A DNA stretch of 57,442 nucleotides. Origin: Ferrovum sp. Lineage in GTDB: Bacteria; Pseudomonadota; Gammaproteobacteria; Burkholderiales; Ferrovaceae. Position 1 is the first letter of the stretch; each line of letters opens with the position of its first letter. A program made the translations under genes and the position numbers. The notes beneath the pieces are model-generated. The model searched no databases and was not told where the DNA came from. It saw only the letters and a list, made by a program, of their open reading frames with translations. Of the stretch, positions 9,075-16,788 are shown one piece after another. Where the stretch lies: the NCBI GenBank assembly GCA_019456405.1, contig WJXM01000019.1, forward strand, positions 1 to 57,442. The letters run 5' to 3'.

Positions 9075-9083
9075 TGCTATACT
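9075..9083 (+). promoter_or_regulatory. Extended -10 promoter of rpsU-dnaG
   Basis: TGCTATACT is an extended -10 element, 41 bp before the rpsU ATG; no convincing -35 hexamer accompanies it. It lies after the stop of the preceding gene, so it most likely starts the macromolecular-synthesis transcript. Confidence 0.5.
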
Positions 9084-9124
9084 TGAAAGATTGATAACCC
9101 TAACTGATTGAATACGAGGTCTGA

Positions 9125-9337
9125 ATGCCGAACATCCGCGTCAAGGAAAACGAACCTTTCGATGTTGCCATGCGCCGTTTCAAGCGCGCCGTTGAAAAAA
9201 CCGGTCTGTTGACTGAGTTGCGTGCCCGAGAGTTCTACGAAAAACCCACTGCCGAACGCAAACGAAAATTGGCCGCTGCCATCAAGCGTCGTTACAAGCG
9301 CCTGCGCAGCCAAATGTTACCTCCCAAACTGTATTAA
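9125..9337 (+). CDS. rpsU: 30S ribosomal protein S21
   Basis: 70 residues of the expected length and composition: [41 protein letters not shown]...A.KR. S21 sits on the 30S platform and helps translation start. It opens the classic rpsU-dnaG-rpoD order. RBS GAGG lies 6-9 bp upstream. Confidence 0.97.
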   Translation: MPNIRVKENEPFDVAMRRFKRAVEKTGLLTELRAREFYEKPTAERKRKLAAAIKRRYKRLRSQMLPPKLY

Positions 9338-9398
9338 AGGACTCTCTACCCTTTGGATTTCCCCATCTCGCACACGGGATGGGGTGACAGGGAATCGA

Positions 9399-11153
9399 AT
9401 GATCCCCAACGATTTCATTCAGACCCTGTTAGATCGTACGGATATCGTCGATCTGATCGGGCAATCGGTTCCGCTCAAAAAGTCGGGCATCAATTACGTT
9501 GCCCGTTGTCCCTTCCATCAAGAAAAAACCCCCTCCTTTTCTGTCAATCCTCAACGTCAGTTTTTTCACTGCTTCGGTTGTGGTGCCAGTGGCAATGCTC
9601 TGGGTTTCGTCATGCAACATACCGGCGCCGGTTTTGTGGAAGCAGTCCAGCATCTGGCAGATCAGGCCGGCCTGACGGTCCCCTCGAGCACAGAACCGGC
9701 CCGTCAGGCCCCCTCCAGAAGCGGTCTCGACCTATTACGACAAGTTGCCATCCATTACCAGGAAAAACTGGCTCAAACCCCCCATGCCCAAGAGTATCTC
9801 AAGAAACGAGGGGTAACACCGGAGACTGCACAACATTTCGGTCTGGGCTATGCCCCCGATGCATGGCACGAACTGGAAGAAAAATTTCCCCAGGTCACCG
9901 TCGATATCTGGCTGACCCTGGGGATGATGGTCCGCAATGAGAACGGCAAGTGTTACGACCGTTTTCGCGACCGTCTCATGTTCCCCATCCATGACCATAA
10001 AGGGCAGGCCATTGGCTTTGGTGGACGAGTCCTCGATTCCGGGGAACCCAAGTATCTGAATTCGCCTGAAACCGAACTATTTGAAAAAGGCAAGGAGTTG
10101 TACGGCTGGCCCCAGGCTCGTCAGACGCTGCGTCAGAATAACCAGATTCTCGTGGTCGAGGGATATATGGATGTCGTCAGCCTGTCCCAGGCAGGAATCA
10201 GCAATGTGGTCGCCACCTTGGGAACAGCCACCACTTCCGATCAGGCGAAACGTTTATTGCGCAGTACAGACCAGATTCTCTTTGCCTTTGATGGGGACAA
10301 GGCCGGACGCAAAGCCGCCGAACGTGCCCTGCACCTGATTCTTCCTCTTTTTGAAGAGGGCAAGGAAATCGGTTTTCTGTTTTTTCCAGAAGGAGAAGAC
10401 CCCGACAGTTTCGTGCGCCAGCATGGCCCCGCCGCATTGCGTGCAAAAATCACCACGGCCCTCCCACTCTCCAACTTTGTCATGGAACGGCTGACGCAAG
10501 GACTGATACGCAGCCAACCCGAACATCAGGGTCAATTTCTGCGTCAAGCACGGGAACTTCTGACGACGCTGACTTCCCCCTGGCTCACCTTCTCACTGAA
10601 ACGACTGATGGCCGCCTGGCTGGAAATCACTCCAGACCAATTAAATTCATTTCTCGGAACGACCGCTGCCCCCCTGGTTCAACCGCCACAACCACGGTCA
10701 CGTCCCACTCTTCGTCCGCGCCAGGCCCCCAGTTCCATCGCCCATCAATTGATAGCCTGTCTGCTGGTCGAACCCGCCCTTGCCCAGCAAGTCGGCATTC
10801 CCGAACCGGATACCCAGACCTCACCCCTTCCTGAAGTATTGGCCCTGCACCATTTGGCCAGTTATCTGCGGCATCAGGATCCCATTCCCAATCTGTCTCA
10901 CATTCTCGAGCATTTCCGTGCCCAGAATGAAGAAAAATTGATAGAAGCAGTTCTGAAAAGGGAATTTTTGACCCTTCAGGATACTCCAACGGAGGAATTG
11001 GGTGTTGTCTATCAAGATGGTTTAAAGCGCTGGCAGAGTCTGGGGCGTCAACAAGAGGCCAAGGTACTGCTCCAGTTGGCGCAGAGCCGCCCTCTGAATC
11101 AACAGGAAAAAGAACGTTTACAATGGCTGACACTCAATCGTCTGACGCAGTGA
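9399..11153 (+). CDS. dnaG: DNA primase
   Basis: 584 residues from ATG at 9399, the first start giving the family N-terminus (IPNDFIQTLLDRTDIVDLI). The CHC2 zinc finger is Cys37, His40, Cys58, Cys61 (CPFHQEKTPSF...FHCFGCG). The DnaG core and Toprim domain follow: EGYMDV (catalytic Glu), FAFDGDKAGRKAA (DxD). The C-terminal about 150 residues are the DnaB-interacting domain. It makes RNA primers for replication. The gene lies 60 bp after rpsU, with rpoD 75 bp downstream. A second, unrelated primase-like module sits only 5 kb away in the integrated element. Confidence 0.97.
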   Translation: MIPNDFIQTLLDRTDIVDLIGQSVPLKKSGINYVARCPFHQEKTPSFSVNPQRQFFHCFGCGASGNALGFVMQHTGAGFVEAVQHLADQAGLTVPSSTEPARQAPSRSGLDLLRQVAIHYQEKLAQTPHAQEYLKKRGVTPETAQHFGLGYAPDAWHELEEKFPQVTVDIWLTLGMMVRNENGKCYDRFRDRLMFPIHDHKGQAIGFGGRVLDSGEPKYLNSPETELFEKGKELYGWPQARQTLRQNNQILVVEGYMDVVSLSQAGISNVVATLGTATTSDQAKRLLRSTDQILFAFDGDKAGRKAAERALHLILPLFEEGKEIGFLFFPEGEDPDSFVRQHGPAALRAKITTALPLSNFVMERLTQGLIRSQPEHQGQFLRQARELLTTLTSPWLTFSLKRLMAAWLEITPDQLNSFLGTTAAPLVQPPQPRSRPTLRPRQAPSSIAHQLIACLLVEPALAQQVGIPEPDTQTSPLPEVLALHHLASYLRHQDPIPNLSHILEHFRAQNEEKLIEAVLKREFLTLQDTPTEELGVVYQDGLKRWQSLGRQQEAKVLLQLAQSRPLNQQEKERLQWLTLNRLTQ

Positions 11154-11177
11154 CTGGAAGAGTTCTCGATAATAAGT

Positions 11178-11183
11178 TATAAT
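11178..11183 (+). promoter_or_regulatory. -10 box upstream of rpoD
   Basis: A perfect TATAAT lies 46 bp before the rpoD ATG, in the dnaG-rpoD gap. The -35 position (TGGAAG, 17-bp spacing) is poor, so this may be a weak or activated internal promoter. Confidence 0.4.
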
Positions 11184-11228
11184 CCTCTGTTATTTTAACG
11201 ATTCTGCCTGACAGGAGTACGCCCGCCT

Positions 11229-13106
11229 ATGGCTGCAGATAAACCCGAGACGCGACAGTCCGACGTCGACGCGCAACGCACCCGGCTTAAAAATCTCATC
11301 GTACTGGGAAAAGACAGAGGGTTTCTCACCTACGCTGAAATCAATGATCATCTCCCCGATGAAATGCTCGACTCGGATCAAATCGAGTCCGTCATCGGCA
11401 TGATCAACGATATGGGCATTGCGGTGTATGACGAAGCACCGGATAGCGAGCAATTGCTCATGTCGGAAGCGCCCCCCCCCATGGCCGATGAGGACGTGGT
11501 GGAAGAGGCCGAGGCCGCATTGTCCACGGTAGATTCGGATTTTGGTCGGACCACGGATCCAGTACGGATGTACATGCGCGAAATGGGCTCGGTCGAATTG
11601 CTGACCCGCGAGGGGGAAATCGAGATCGCCAAACGCATCGAAGATGGCCTCAAGCACATGATTCAGGCCATCTCGTCCTGTCCTTCCACCATCGATGAAA
11701 TTCTGACCTTGGTGGACTCCGTGGATGCGGGAACTTTGCGAATCGACGAAGTCATCGATGGGTTGATCGACAGCGATGGCGCACTCCTCTCTGACGAAGA
11801 ACTGACCGAAGGCGCCGAAATCGACCTCTCTCAAGATGAAGACGAAGAGGAGAGTGAAGACGATAACGCGTCCAATGCCAATCTCGAACATCTCAGAAAC
11901 GAAGCCTTGGTTCGCTTTTCCAGAGTTCGTGAACTCAACCGGCAATTGCAGCAGACCCTCGCCAATGTAGGCCATGCCAGCGAAGAGTACAAGTCGTTGC
12001 AACAATCCGTCTCGACAGAACTCATGGCCATTCGTTTCACGGCCAAACAGGTAGAATTTTTATGCAGCAGCCTGCGTCGGTTGGTGGATAGGGTCCGGGC
12101 TCACGAGCGCAACATCATGCACCTCTGTGTCAGTTCGGCGGGAATGCCGCGGAACTACTTCATCAAAGCTTTTCCGGGAAATGAGGTCAATCTGCACTGG
12201 TTGAGTGATGAAATCAGCGCCAAGCGGAGTCATAGCGCGGCCTTGGAACGTTTCAAGTATGCGATTGTTGAAGAACAAGAACGAATCCTTGCACTACAAA
12301 GAGAAGTAGGCATCCCCATCCGCGACCTCAAAGAGATAGCGCGCCAGATGTCCACGGGAGAGGCTCGTGCACGCCGTGCCAAGCGTGAAATGATCGAGGC
12401 CAACCTGCGCTTGGTCATCTCCATTGCCAAGAAATACACCAATCGCGGCTTGCAATTCCTTGACCTGATTCAGGAAGGAAATATCGGTCTGATGAAGGCC
12501 GTGGACAAATTTGAATACCGGCGTGGTTATAAGTTCTCTACTTACGCCACCTGGTGGATCCGCCAGGCCATTACCCGATCCATCGCCGATCAGGCCCGAA
12601 CCATCCGAATCCCGGTGCACATGATTGAAACCATCAACAAGATGAACCGCATCTCCCGCCAGATTTTGCAGGAAACCGGTTTGGAACCGGATGCGTCGGA
12701 GTTGGCACGAAAAATGGAGATGCCAGAGGACAAGATTCGCAAGATCCTCAAAATTTCCAAAGAACCCATTTCCATGGAAACGCCCATTGGCGACGATGAC
12801 GATTCCCATCTAGGCGACTTCATCGAAGACAATGCGACCGTTGCTCCAGCCGACTCTGCGTTGTATGCCAGCTTGCGTGATGCCACCAAAGACGTGCTGG
12901 ACTCTCTGACGCAACGGGAGGCCAAGGTGCTGAGAATGCGTTTTGGCATCGAGATGAGTACGGACCATACCCTGGAAGAAGTGGGCAAGCAATTTGATGT
13001 GACCCGAGAACGCATTCGTCAAATTGAAGCCAAGGCCCTGCGTAAACTACGCCATCCTTCCCGTTCGGAACGACTGCGCAGTTTCATCGAAAATTCAGAA
13101 AGTTGA
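11229..13106 (+). CDS. rpoD: RNA polymerase primary sigma factor RpoD
   Basis: 625 residues. Region 1.1 at the N-terminus, an acidic insert (about residues 198-215, ending the [11 protein letters not shown] stretch), and the highly conserved region 2 ([55 protein letters not shown]) are all present, as are region 3 and region 4.2 ([30 protein letters not shown]). It is the housekeeping sigma70. The tRNA gene follows 7 bp after the stop, so the tRNA is probably transcribed with, or right behind, rpoD. Confidence 0.97.
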   Translation: MAADKPETRQSDVDAQRTRLKNLIVLGKDRGFLTYAEINDHLPDEMLDSDQIESVIGMINDMGIAVYDEAPDSEQLLMSEAPPPMADEDVVEEAEAALSTVDSDFGRTTDPVRMYMREMGSVELLTREGEIEIAKRIEDGLKHMIQAISSCPSTIDEILTLVDSVDAGTLRIDEVIDGLIDSDGALLSDEELTEGAEIDLSQDEDEEESEDDNASNANLEHLRNEALVRFSRVRELNRQLQQTLANVGHASEEYKSLQQSVSTELMAIRFTAKQVEFLCSSLRRLVDRVRAHERNIMHLCVSSAGMPRNYFIKAFPGNEVNLHWLSDEISAKRSHSAALERFKYAIVEEQERILALQREVGIPIRDLKEIARQMSTGEARARRAKREMIEANLRLVISIAKKYTNRGLQFLDLIQEGNIGLMKAVDKFEYRRGYKFSTYATWWIRQAITRSIADQARTIRIPVHMIETINKMNRISRQILQETGLEPDASELARKMEMPEDKIRKILKISKEPISMETPIGDDDDSHLGDFIEDNATVAPADSALYASLRDATKDVLDSLTQREAKVLRMRFGIEMSTDHTLEEVGKQFDVTRERIRQIEAKALRKLRHPSRSERLRSFIENSES

Positions 13107-13113
13107 GTTAACC

Positions 13114-13192
<79 letters not shown>

Positions 13193-13199
13193 TAAAATC

Positions 13200-13233
13200 A
13201 AAGACTTATCGCATAACCGCCTAAGTCTTTTTT
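13200..13233 (+). terminator. Element-borne terminator directly after the tRNA
   Basis: AAAGACTTA (13200-13208) pairs perfectly with TAAGTCTTT (13222-13230), followed by TTT. It starts 8 bp after the tRNA CCA, inside the element. It replaces the host terminator, which the insertion moved to 20989-21008. Confidence 0.8.
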
Positions 13234-13631
13234 CTTTGTAGGGCACTGGTGGGACACCCTCAAAAAAAATACCCCATCAGACCAGCATAACTCAGCATAT
13301 TTTAACCACTCCCCACAGTGCCATGACCCAACCCCCGGCATGGTCATGACTCGCCATGTATTTCTGCCTGCTGCTCAGTAACCCCCCCTTAAAAAAGAAA
13401 GAAAGAAATTACTCAAAAATGGCTCTATAGGGACAACACCACAAAAGCCACAAAAGCCCCCTCTTTTTTTCCTAATTGCCCCATGACTGCCCTATGTGAA
13501 GATTAAAAAGACACAATGTTTTGATAAATATGTGTTATTTGCCATGTACAGTATGATAGTCAATCCTTTGTTGTAATTTATTGTGGTTTGTAGTAGACTT
13601 TCCCACAGTGTTTATTCACTTGGGGAATACC
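13234..13631. other. Non-coding stretch before the integrase
   Basis: About 400 bp without a convincing gene. It is A- and C-rich, with a GAAA run near 13398-13408 and a copy of the 14-bp CCACAAAAGCCACA motif at 13439-13452 that also occurs inverted near the other end of the element. It probably holds the integrase promoter and integrase arm sites; no clean promoter was recognised. Confidence 0.5.
13439..13452 (-). repeat. Candidate integrase arm site, left copy
   Basis: CCACAAAAGCCACA is the exact reverse complement of TGTGGCTTTTGTGG, found twice near the right end (20452-20465 and 20592-20605). The left copy continues as a second, tandem CAAAAGCC, so it may be a double site. Confidence 0.5.
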
Positions 13632-14693
13632 ATGGCCAGTATCGAAAAGCGCACCAGTCAGGACGGAAAAACGACTTACCGGGTCAAGGTTCGGCTGAAA
13701 GGCCATGACCCGGAATCCGCAACCTTTGAACGCCTGACAGATGCCCGGAAGTGGGTAGCGGCCACAGAATCCGCAATCAGGGAAGGGAGACACTTCAGGA
13801 CCACGATAGGGAAGCGTTACACCTTGGGGCAACTGGTGGACCGATACATCAAGGAAGTGATCCCGAAGAAGAAGGCGTGGAGCCAAGGCCAGACGGTTCA
13901 ACTCAATTGGTGGAAAGCAAAACTCGGGAGCCAGCCCATTGCCGACATAACCCCAAAGGTCATAGCCGAGCATAGGGACATTCTTGGAGAGGAAGTTACT
14001 GTCAGAGGAACCCGGCGCAATCCTGCCACAGTGAACCGCTACCTGAGCGCCCTAAGCCATTGCATGACCATTGCCGTGAAAGAATGGGAACTTCTGGACG
14101 ATACCCCCATGCGGAAGGTTCGGAAGCCTACGGAATCGCGTGGCCGGGTCCGCTTCCTGTCAGAAGACGAGCGCGCCGGACTGCTGAAGGCCTGCAAGGA
14201 ATCGAGTAACCCCTATCTCTATCCGGTGGTGGTGCTGGCCCTGTCAACCGGAATGCGGAGCGGGGAAATCATGGGTCTGACTTGGGACCGGGTGGATCTG
14301 AGTAGTGGCCGGGCAATACTGGATGAGACAAAGAACGGGGAGCGGCGTGGCGTACCCGTTACAGGTCATGTGCTGGAATTACTGAAGGAGTTAAACCGGG
14401 TCCGCAGGATCGACAGCAAGTTATTGTTCCCTGCCCGTCAAAGCCCACAGAAACCCATGGACCTACGCTCCCCATGGGATACCGCGCTGAAGGTGGCAGA
14501 GATTCACGACTTCCGGTTTCACGATCTGAGACACAGCGCGGCAAGTTACCTGGTCATGAATGGCGCATCACTGGCCGAGATTGCGGAGATCCTGGGTCAT
14601 AAAACCTTGCAGATGGTGAAGCGTTACGCCCACCTGAGCCGGGAACACACACATGGCGTGGTGGCCAGCATGAATAACAAGATTTTTGGTTGA
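13632..14693 (+). CDS. int: Tyrosine-recombinase integrase
   Basis: 353 residues from ATG at 13632 (GGGGA 5-9 bp upstream; an earlier GTG-type start would add 17 residues). An N-terminal arm-binding-like segment (about 1-60), a SAM-like core-binding domain (about 62-160) and the catalytic domain (about 175-350) are in the usual order. The catalytic set is complete: Arg209 (GMRSGEIMGL), Lys234, His297 and Arg300 (FHDLRH), His323 (LGHKT), Tyr332 (KRYAHL). It should integrate and, with a directionality factor, excise the element at the tRNA. The gene starts about 440 bp from attL and 9 bp before the next gene. Confidence 0.95.
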   Translation: MASIEKRTSQDGKTTYRVKVRLKGHDPESATFERLTDARKWVAATESAIREGRHFRTTIGKRYTLGQLVDRYIKEVIPKKKAWSQGQTVQLNWWKAKLGSQPIADITPKVIAEHRDILGEEVTVRGTRRNPATVNRYLSALSHCMTIAVKEWELLDDTPMRKVRKPTESRGRVRFLSEDERAGLLKACKESSNPYLYPVVVLALSTGMRSGEIMGLTWDRVDLSSGRAILDETKNGERRGVPVTGHVLELLKELNRVRRIDSKLLFPARQSPQKPMDLRSPWDTALKVAEIHDFRFHDLRHSAASYLVMNGASLAEIAEILGHKTLQMVKRYAHLSREHTHGVVASMNNKIFG

Positions 14694-14702
14694 GGGCAAC
14701 GC

Positions 14703-15689
14703 ATGGACAACTTACTTACTCTTCGGACGTGGCGGACAGTGCAGGAAACGGCCAAGATACTATCAAGGGAACTTAAATATGAAATCAATGAAGCCGACGT
14801 ATTCAGTTATGCGTTGAATCATAAATTAATGCTATCTGTAAATTTTGCCGGTTCGATCACTGGAATTCATGGCTATTACCATACAACATGGAACGGGCTT
14901 CTTGGAATGACCAGATTTAAGCCTAGTGATTACCAACGTAATGGGTGGACGAGTAGTGAGGCACTTGAATTGGAACTGACTTACTGTCACATTGGGCGTG
15001 GAATCGTTGACTATATTTACAAAAAATTGATTGGTGTACCTACACGGCCATTACCTGATGAAGGAGATTTGGCAGTCAATTCGCCACAATCGCAATATAG
15101 TGAGAGTGCCGATAAATACTATGTTTGCTACGGTACCGTATTTATGGTTCAAAAGGTTTCATACAACGAGGAAACAGGCTACCTACAAAGTAAAACCACT
15201 GAAGGAAAGATGGTTGAAGGCGGGTTTGTAGTGAGCACCACCGCAATTCAGGAGTTTATCAGACACGCTAAAGAACCCGGTAATATTAAGGCAATTCCAC
15301 AACCCGAGATAGCGCAGGACGAGAAGGAAAGTGATGGGACGGAAGCACTTATTGAAGAGCGAACGCGTCGCCCTGAGATAACCGATGACAGCGCATTACC
15401 GGATGATAATGCGGCGCTTTTCGACCCGCTGAGTCGCGCTGGTATTATGAAGTTGTTTGAACAAATTCTCACTGAAGCAAAATGGAAGGAGTCGTTTAAC
15501 CGTGCGAGCAGGAACGGCCTTTCAAAAGCAAAGCAAGCGCGCAACAAATATAACCCGCTGGATGTTGGAAAATGGCTCGTGGCTAAGGGCCATACGACCG
15601 AGTCCCATGTCAGAGGGAAACTTCGAAACAATCTTCCGCTAAGAAGCCAAGATGAACGGTACTTATTCGAAACAAACAAGGAGGAATGA
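14703..15689 (+). CDS. Unknown element protein, 328 residues
   Basis: It starts 9 bp after the integrase stop and is likely co-transcribed. The N-terminus (TWRTVQETAKILSRELKYEI.EADVFSYAL) looks like a small helical DNA- or protein-binding domain. The middle (about 190-240) is charged and probably flexible. The C-terminus (KARNKYNPLDVGKWLVAKGH...VRGKLRNNLPLRS.DE) resembles a tail I associate with other uncharacterised proteins of integrated elements, but I cannot name a family. Codon use is more AT-rich than in the host genes and even than the integrase, a sign of separate origin. No membrane segment or catalytic motif is visible. Confidence 0.75.
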   Translation: MDNLLTLRTWRTVQETAKILSRELKYEINEADVFSYALNHKLMLSVNFAGSITGIHGYYHTTWNGLLGMTRFKPSDYQRNGWTSSEALELELTYCHIGRGIVDYIYKKLIGVPTRPLPDEGDLAVNSPQSQYSESADKYYVCYGTVFMVQKVSYNEETGYLQSKTTEGKMVEGGFVVSTTAIQEFIRHAKEPGNIKAIPQPEIAQDEKESDGTEALIEERTRRPEITDDSALPDDNAALFDPLSRAGIMKLFEQILTEAKWKESFNRASRNGLSKAKQARNKYNPLDVGKWLVAKGHTTESHVRGKLRNNLPLRSQDERYLFETNKEE

Positions 15690-15698
15690 CAATTCACC

Positions 15699-15764
15699 AC
15701 TTTATCGCCAGGCAATGGCTATCAATTCACCACTTTATCGCCACTTTATCACCACTTTATCACC
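15699..15764 (+). repeat. Four phased 11-bp iterons before the AlpA-like gene
   Basis: ACTTTATCRCC occurs at 15699-15709, 15732-15742, 15743-15753 and 15754-15764. The last three are in direct tandem, and the first is exactly 33 bp (three units) before the second. The first two copies share the longer prefix CAATTCACC. The spacing puts all four on one face of the helix. They lie about 95 bp before the AlpA-like gene and could be operator or replication-origin sites. Confidence 0.75.
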
Positions 15765-15859
15765 AAACCTGCTGATTATTTTGAGATAACCAACTGTTGA
15801 CAAATAATCTCCTTAACCGAGCGCAACCCGCGCCATCGGACAACTAAGGAGATTCGTTC

Positions 15860-16084
15860 ATGTCTGCCATCCCAACTCTGCTAACGGTCAATCAATTTTC
15901 GGAATCACACCCCGCTTTCACCTGTAATGCGTTGCGCGCCATGATCTTTGCATCGAAAGCGCGCAAGCACGGAAGATCCGTTATCCCTGGAAACGGAATG
16001 GATATCGCTCTGGTCCGAATTGGCCGGAAGATCCTGATAAACGAAGCGAAGTTTTTTGAATGGGTCGAGCGGGGGGCAAAATGA
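15860..16084 (+). CDS. AlpA/excisionase-like DNA-binding protein
   Basis: 74 residues with a strong AAGGAG ribosome site 9 bp upstream. The pattern (LLTVNQFSESHPAFTCNALRAMIF...GNGMDIALVRIGRKILINEAKFFEWVE) is that of the MerR/AlpA-type winged HTH: a helix-turn-helix near the start, a beta wing with VRIGRKILI, and a final helix. Such proteins act as excisionases or switch on integrase genes in P4-like elements. The phased iterons upstream are a likely binding site. Its stop overlaps the next start (ATGA). Confidence 0.7.
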   Translation: MSAIPTLLTVNQFSESHPAFTCNALRAMIFASKARKHGRSVIPGNGMDIALVRIGRKILINEAKFFEWVERGAK

Positions 16085-16236
16085 AGAACCCCGCCACTTC
16101 AGAAAATAAAATGACGGGGCAAGCCGGGAAAGGCAAATCTCATTTTACATGCAATAACCAAACCCTTGACACTCTTTTTGCCCTGATCTGGTTCGTCGCC
16201 ATCATCGTCTTGCTGACGGGGGCCTACTATGGCTAA
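16081..16236 (+). CDS. Small single-span membrane protein
   Basis: 51 residues. The ATG overlaps the stop of the AlpA-like gene (ATGA), and its end overlaps the next start (TATGGCTAA), so it fills the gap in an overlapping cascade exactly. The first about 28 residues are polar and basic; the rest (TLFALIWFVAIIVLLTGAYYG) is one membrane span ending at the stop, so the N-terminus is probably cytoplasmic. No family recognised. The perfect fit between coupled genes is the main support that it is real. Confidence 0.6.
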   Translation: MKNPATSENKMTGQAGKGKSHFTCNNQTLDTLFALIWFVAIIVLLTGAYYG

Positions 16237-16498
16237 TCCACTTCTGAATACTTCCTGTGGAGCCCAGCGCGCACGTCTGCTGGCACGACTCATTGATGCA
16301 GGCCCGGCGGGTGTCAATCGCTTTCAAGCGGACAAGGAATTGAATGTCTGCCATTTGGCGGCTCGGATTTTGGCCCTCAGAAAAGATGGTCATACCATCC
16401 TCACGATTCGAGAGAGAGCACCTGATGATGAGGGGAGACCCCATCCTGCTATTGCCCGTTATGTTCTGACCAAACTGGCAAAAGGGCGGAAATCATGA
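16229..16498 (+). CDS. Helix-turn-helix protein (HTH_39-like)
   Basis: 89 residues. The pattern AQRARLLARLIDAGPAGVNRFQADKELNVCHLAARILALRKDGHTI followed by ARYVL is typical of a small winged-helix domain family (HTH_39-like) found next to replication genes in phages and integrated elements. It overlaps the previous gene by 8 bp and the next by ATGA. It could control the replication cassette or help load the replication protein. Confidence 0.7.
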   Translation: MANPLLNTSCGAQRARLLARLIDAGPAGVNRFQADKELNVCHLAARILALRKDGHTILTIRERAPDDEGRPHPAIARYVLTKLAKGRKS

Positions 16499-16788
16499 AA
16501 ACCATGGCCGAAAAAGTCAAAATGATTCCCCCCAGCGATTTTTTCCGGGCCGAACTTTCGGGAATGCCTTCCAAAAAGCGCCAAACCGGGTGGGTTGATG
16601 GTGGCCTATGCCCCTTCCACGAAGACCACCAGAAGGGCAGTTTTCGGGTCAACCTGACTACTGGCAGTTTCAACTGCTTTGCTTGTGGAGCGCGTGGACG
16701 AGCCCCAATTGATTTTGTGATGAGCAGGGATGGCCTTCGGTTCGTTGACGCCGTGAAACGCATCGCTGAAGAGTGGGGTTTGGCATGA
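16495..16788 (+). CDS. CHC2 zinc-finger primase fragment protein
   Basis: 97 residues. The primase zinc finger is complete: Cys39, His42, Cys61, Cys64 (LCPFHEDHQKGSFRV...FNCFACGARG), followed by the helix IDFVMSRDGLRFVDAVKRIAEEWG, as in DnaG. The protein ends there: the RNA-polymerase core is absent, and the Toprim domain is in the next gene, which overlaps by ATGA. It probably recognises the single-stranded initiation site for a two-protein primase. Confidence 0.88.
   Translation: MKTMAEKVKMIPPSDFFRAELSGMPSKKRQTGWVDGGLCPFHEDHQKGSFRVNLTTGSFNCFACGARGRAPIDFVMSRDGLRFVDAVKRIAEEWGLA

Noticed and set aside
15699-15764. A CRISPR array
   Set aside because: Units are 11 bp in direct tandem without spacers and no cas gene is present.
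15797-15802. TTGACA as the -35 box of the AlpA-like gene
   Set aside because: No acceptable -10 box is found 15-19 bp downstream; the sequence there is GC-rich.
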